64,000 bases of DNA from the NCBI GenBank assembly GCA_945913015.1, contig CAMECH010000013.1, positions 1 through 64,000 on the forward strand, written 5' to 3'. The notes under the pieces are model-generated. The model saw only the letters and a list, made by a program, of their open reading frames with translations, did no database searches and had not been told where the DNA came from. This DNA is from an uncultured Bacteroides sp. GTDB lineage: Bacteria; Bacillota; Clostridia; Lachnospirales; Lachnospiraceae. Positions 63,580 through 64,000 of this stretch are shown piece after piece; position 1 is the first letter of the stretch, and every line of letters begins with the position of its first letter. The position numbers and the translations under genes are program-made.

Positions 63580-64000
63580 TTATATGCTGTTTACTATTGT
63601 TTCAAAGGAAATAATTTGCGCACTGCTACAATTCTCCAGTTTACTTCTAATCTCGTCATAATCCGCTACCGGAGTTACAATAATTGCATCTATATTTTCT
63701 TTTGTACATACTTCATCCGGTATTAATACCTCTACTTCATCCAACCCATAGGATAACTCCTCAGCATTCGCATCAATAAAGCAGCTTACTTTCACATTTG
63801 AATCGGCAAGCTCGTTATAGAGAATGTTTCCCATAGTACCTACTCCGTATATTGCAACAGTTCTGATTTGCTTTTCCTCAAAATAATCCGCTATCTTCTT
63901 TCCATCATTTTTCAACATCAGACAGCGGCTTGCAACACTGTAATACTGTTGGTATCTCTCGCGCAGTTTCCGTTCCTGTTCAATTGTTTTTTTACTGATG
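63580..64000 (-). CDS. Rossmann-domain protein, C-terminal part (runs off right edge)
   Basis: The frame stays open from 63580 to the window end, adding about 27 codons (I-S-K-K-T-I-E-Q-E-R-K-L and on, coiled-coil-like) before the internal Met at 63918. The true start therefore lies beyond the edge. The visible 139 residues hold a charged helix, then a Rossmann-like domain (TVAIYGVGTMGNILYNELAD; VSCFIDANAEELSYGL), ending in NSI. The domain resembles the N-terminal domain of the transferase at 60487. It is probably the C-terminal end of a glycosyltransferase or modifying enzyme. Confidence 0.75.
   Translation of the reverse strand, partial: ISKKTIEQERKLRERYQQYYSVASRCLMLKNDGKKIADYFEEKQIRTVAIYGVGTMGNILYNELADSNVKVSCFIDANAEELSYGLDEVEVLIPDEVCTKENIDAIIVTPVADYDEIRSKLENCSSAQIISFETIVNSI

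Noticed and set aside
1-64000. tRNA, rRNA, CRISPR arrays, prophage or conjugative genes
   Set aside because: I looked for their usual signatures on both strands and saw none. The only mobile-type features are the Rpn-like pair and the small structured insert.

Overview
The window looks like a low-to-moderate GC Firmicute of class Clostridia, most likely a motile Lachnospiraceae. The reasons are the gene order of the ribosomal superoperon, the zinc form of S14 with a 37-residue L36, an L17 carrying large inserts, a KOW-domain gene between map and infA, and a flagellin-type nonulosonic acid locus with a Maf transferase. No source is given, so this is inference from gene content. Nearly everything is on the minus strand; only two lone genes (32977 and 41650) are on the plus strand. 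I saw no tRNA, rRNA or CRISPR.

Left part, 1 to 6.9 kb, is accessory. It holds the first 47 codons of a UvrA-like ATPase behind a MerR/GyrI-type regulator with a long-spacer MerR promoter, and a structured 145-bp insert that duplicates the ribosome binding site and ATG of the merR gene. It also holds a flavodoxin-like/VanX dipeptidase fusion, a DUF1848 radical-SAM-like protein, a soluble CZB-domain chemoreceptor, and a probable toxin-antitoxin pair (HTH fused to DUF3990) under a palindromic operator.

Middle part, 6.9 to 30.3 kb, is the S10-spc-alpha ribosomal superoperon, read right to left: rpsJ, rplC-D-W-B, rpsS, rplV, rpsC, rplP, rpmC, rpsQ, rplN-X-E, rpsZ, rpsH, rplF-R, rpsE, rpmD, rplO, secY, adk, map, a KOW gene, infA, rpmJ, rpsM-K-D, rpoA, rplQ. 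It continues into the ECF transporter core (ecfA1-A2-T), truA, two unrelated membrane/secreted genes, and rplM-rpsI, which has its own consensus promoter and structured leader. Several spacers inside the superoperon are long and full of hairpins. The rpoA-rplQ spacer shows the same 21-base sequence as the loop of two successive hairpins.

Right part, 30.3 to 64 kb, is a large surface or flagellin glycosylation island. It has a GT-C-like membrane protein, three CgeB/DUF3880-type glycosyltransferase paralogues plus a 1015-residue three-domain glycosyltransferase, a Maf flagellin nonulosonate transferase and a membrane-anchored SGNH protein. A nonulosonic acid block follows: a cytidylyltransferase-synthase fusion, PseG, an ATP-grasp ligase and a class III aminotransferase. 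Two almost identical Rpn/PD-(D/E)XK genes lie in tandem. Next comes a tightly coupled operon combining a WecE-like sugar aminotransferase, a radical SAM/SPASM protein, an FkbH-like protein, an acyl carrier protein, a MaoC hydratase, a FabG-like reductase, a NeuD/PglD-like acyltransferase, an epimerase, a phosphoesterase and an ATP-grasp enzyme. At the right edge are a GT4 transferase, a protein with bacterial sialyltransferase motifs, and a gene running off the edge.

My reading of the island is that one branch makes and activates a pseudaminic/legionaminic-type acid. The other makes a 4-amino-4,6-dideoxy sugar and gives it an ACP-borne acyl group. The many glycosyltransferases then assemble these on flagellin or another surface polymer. 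The sugars and the acceptor are inferred, not shown.
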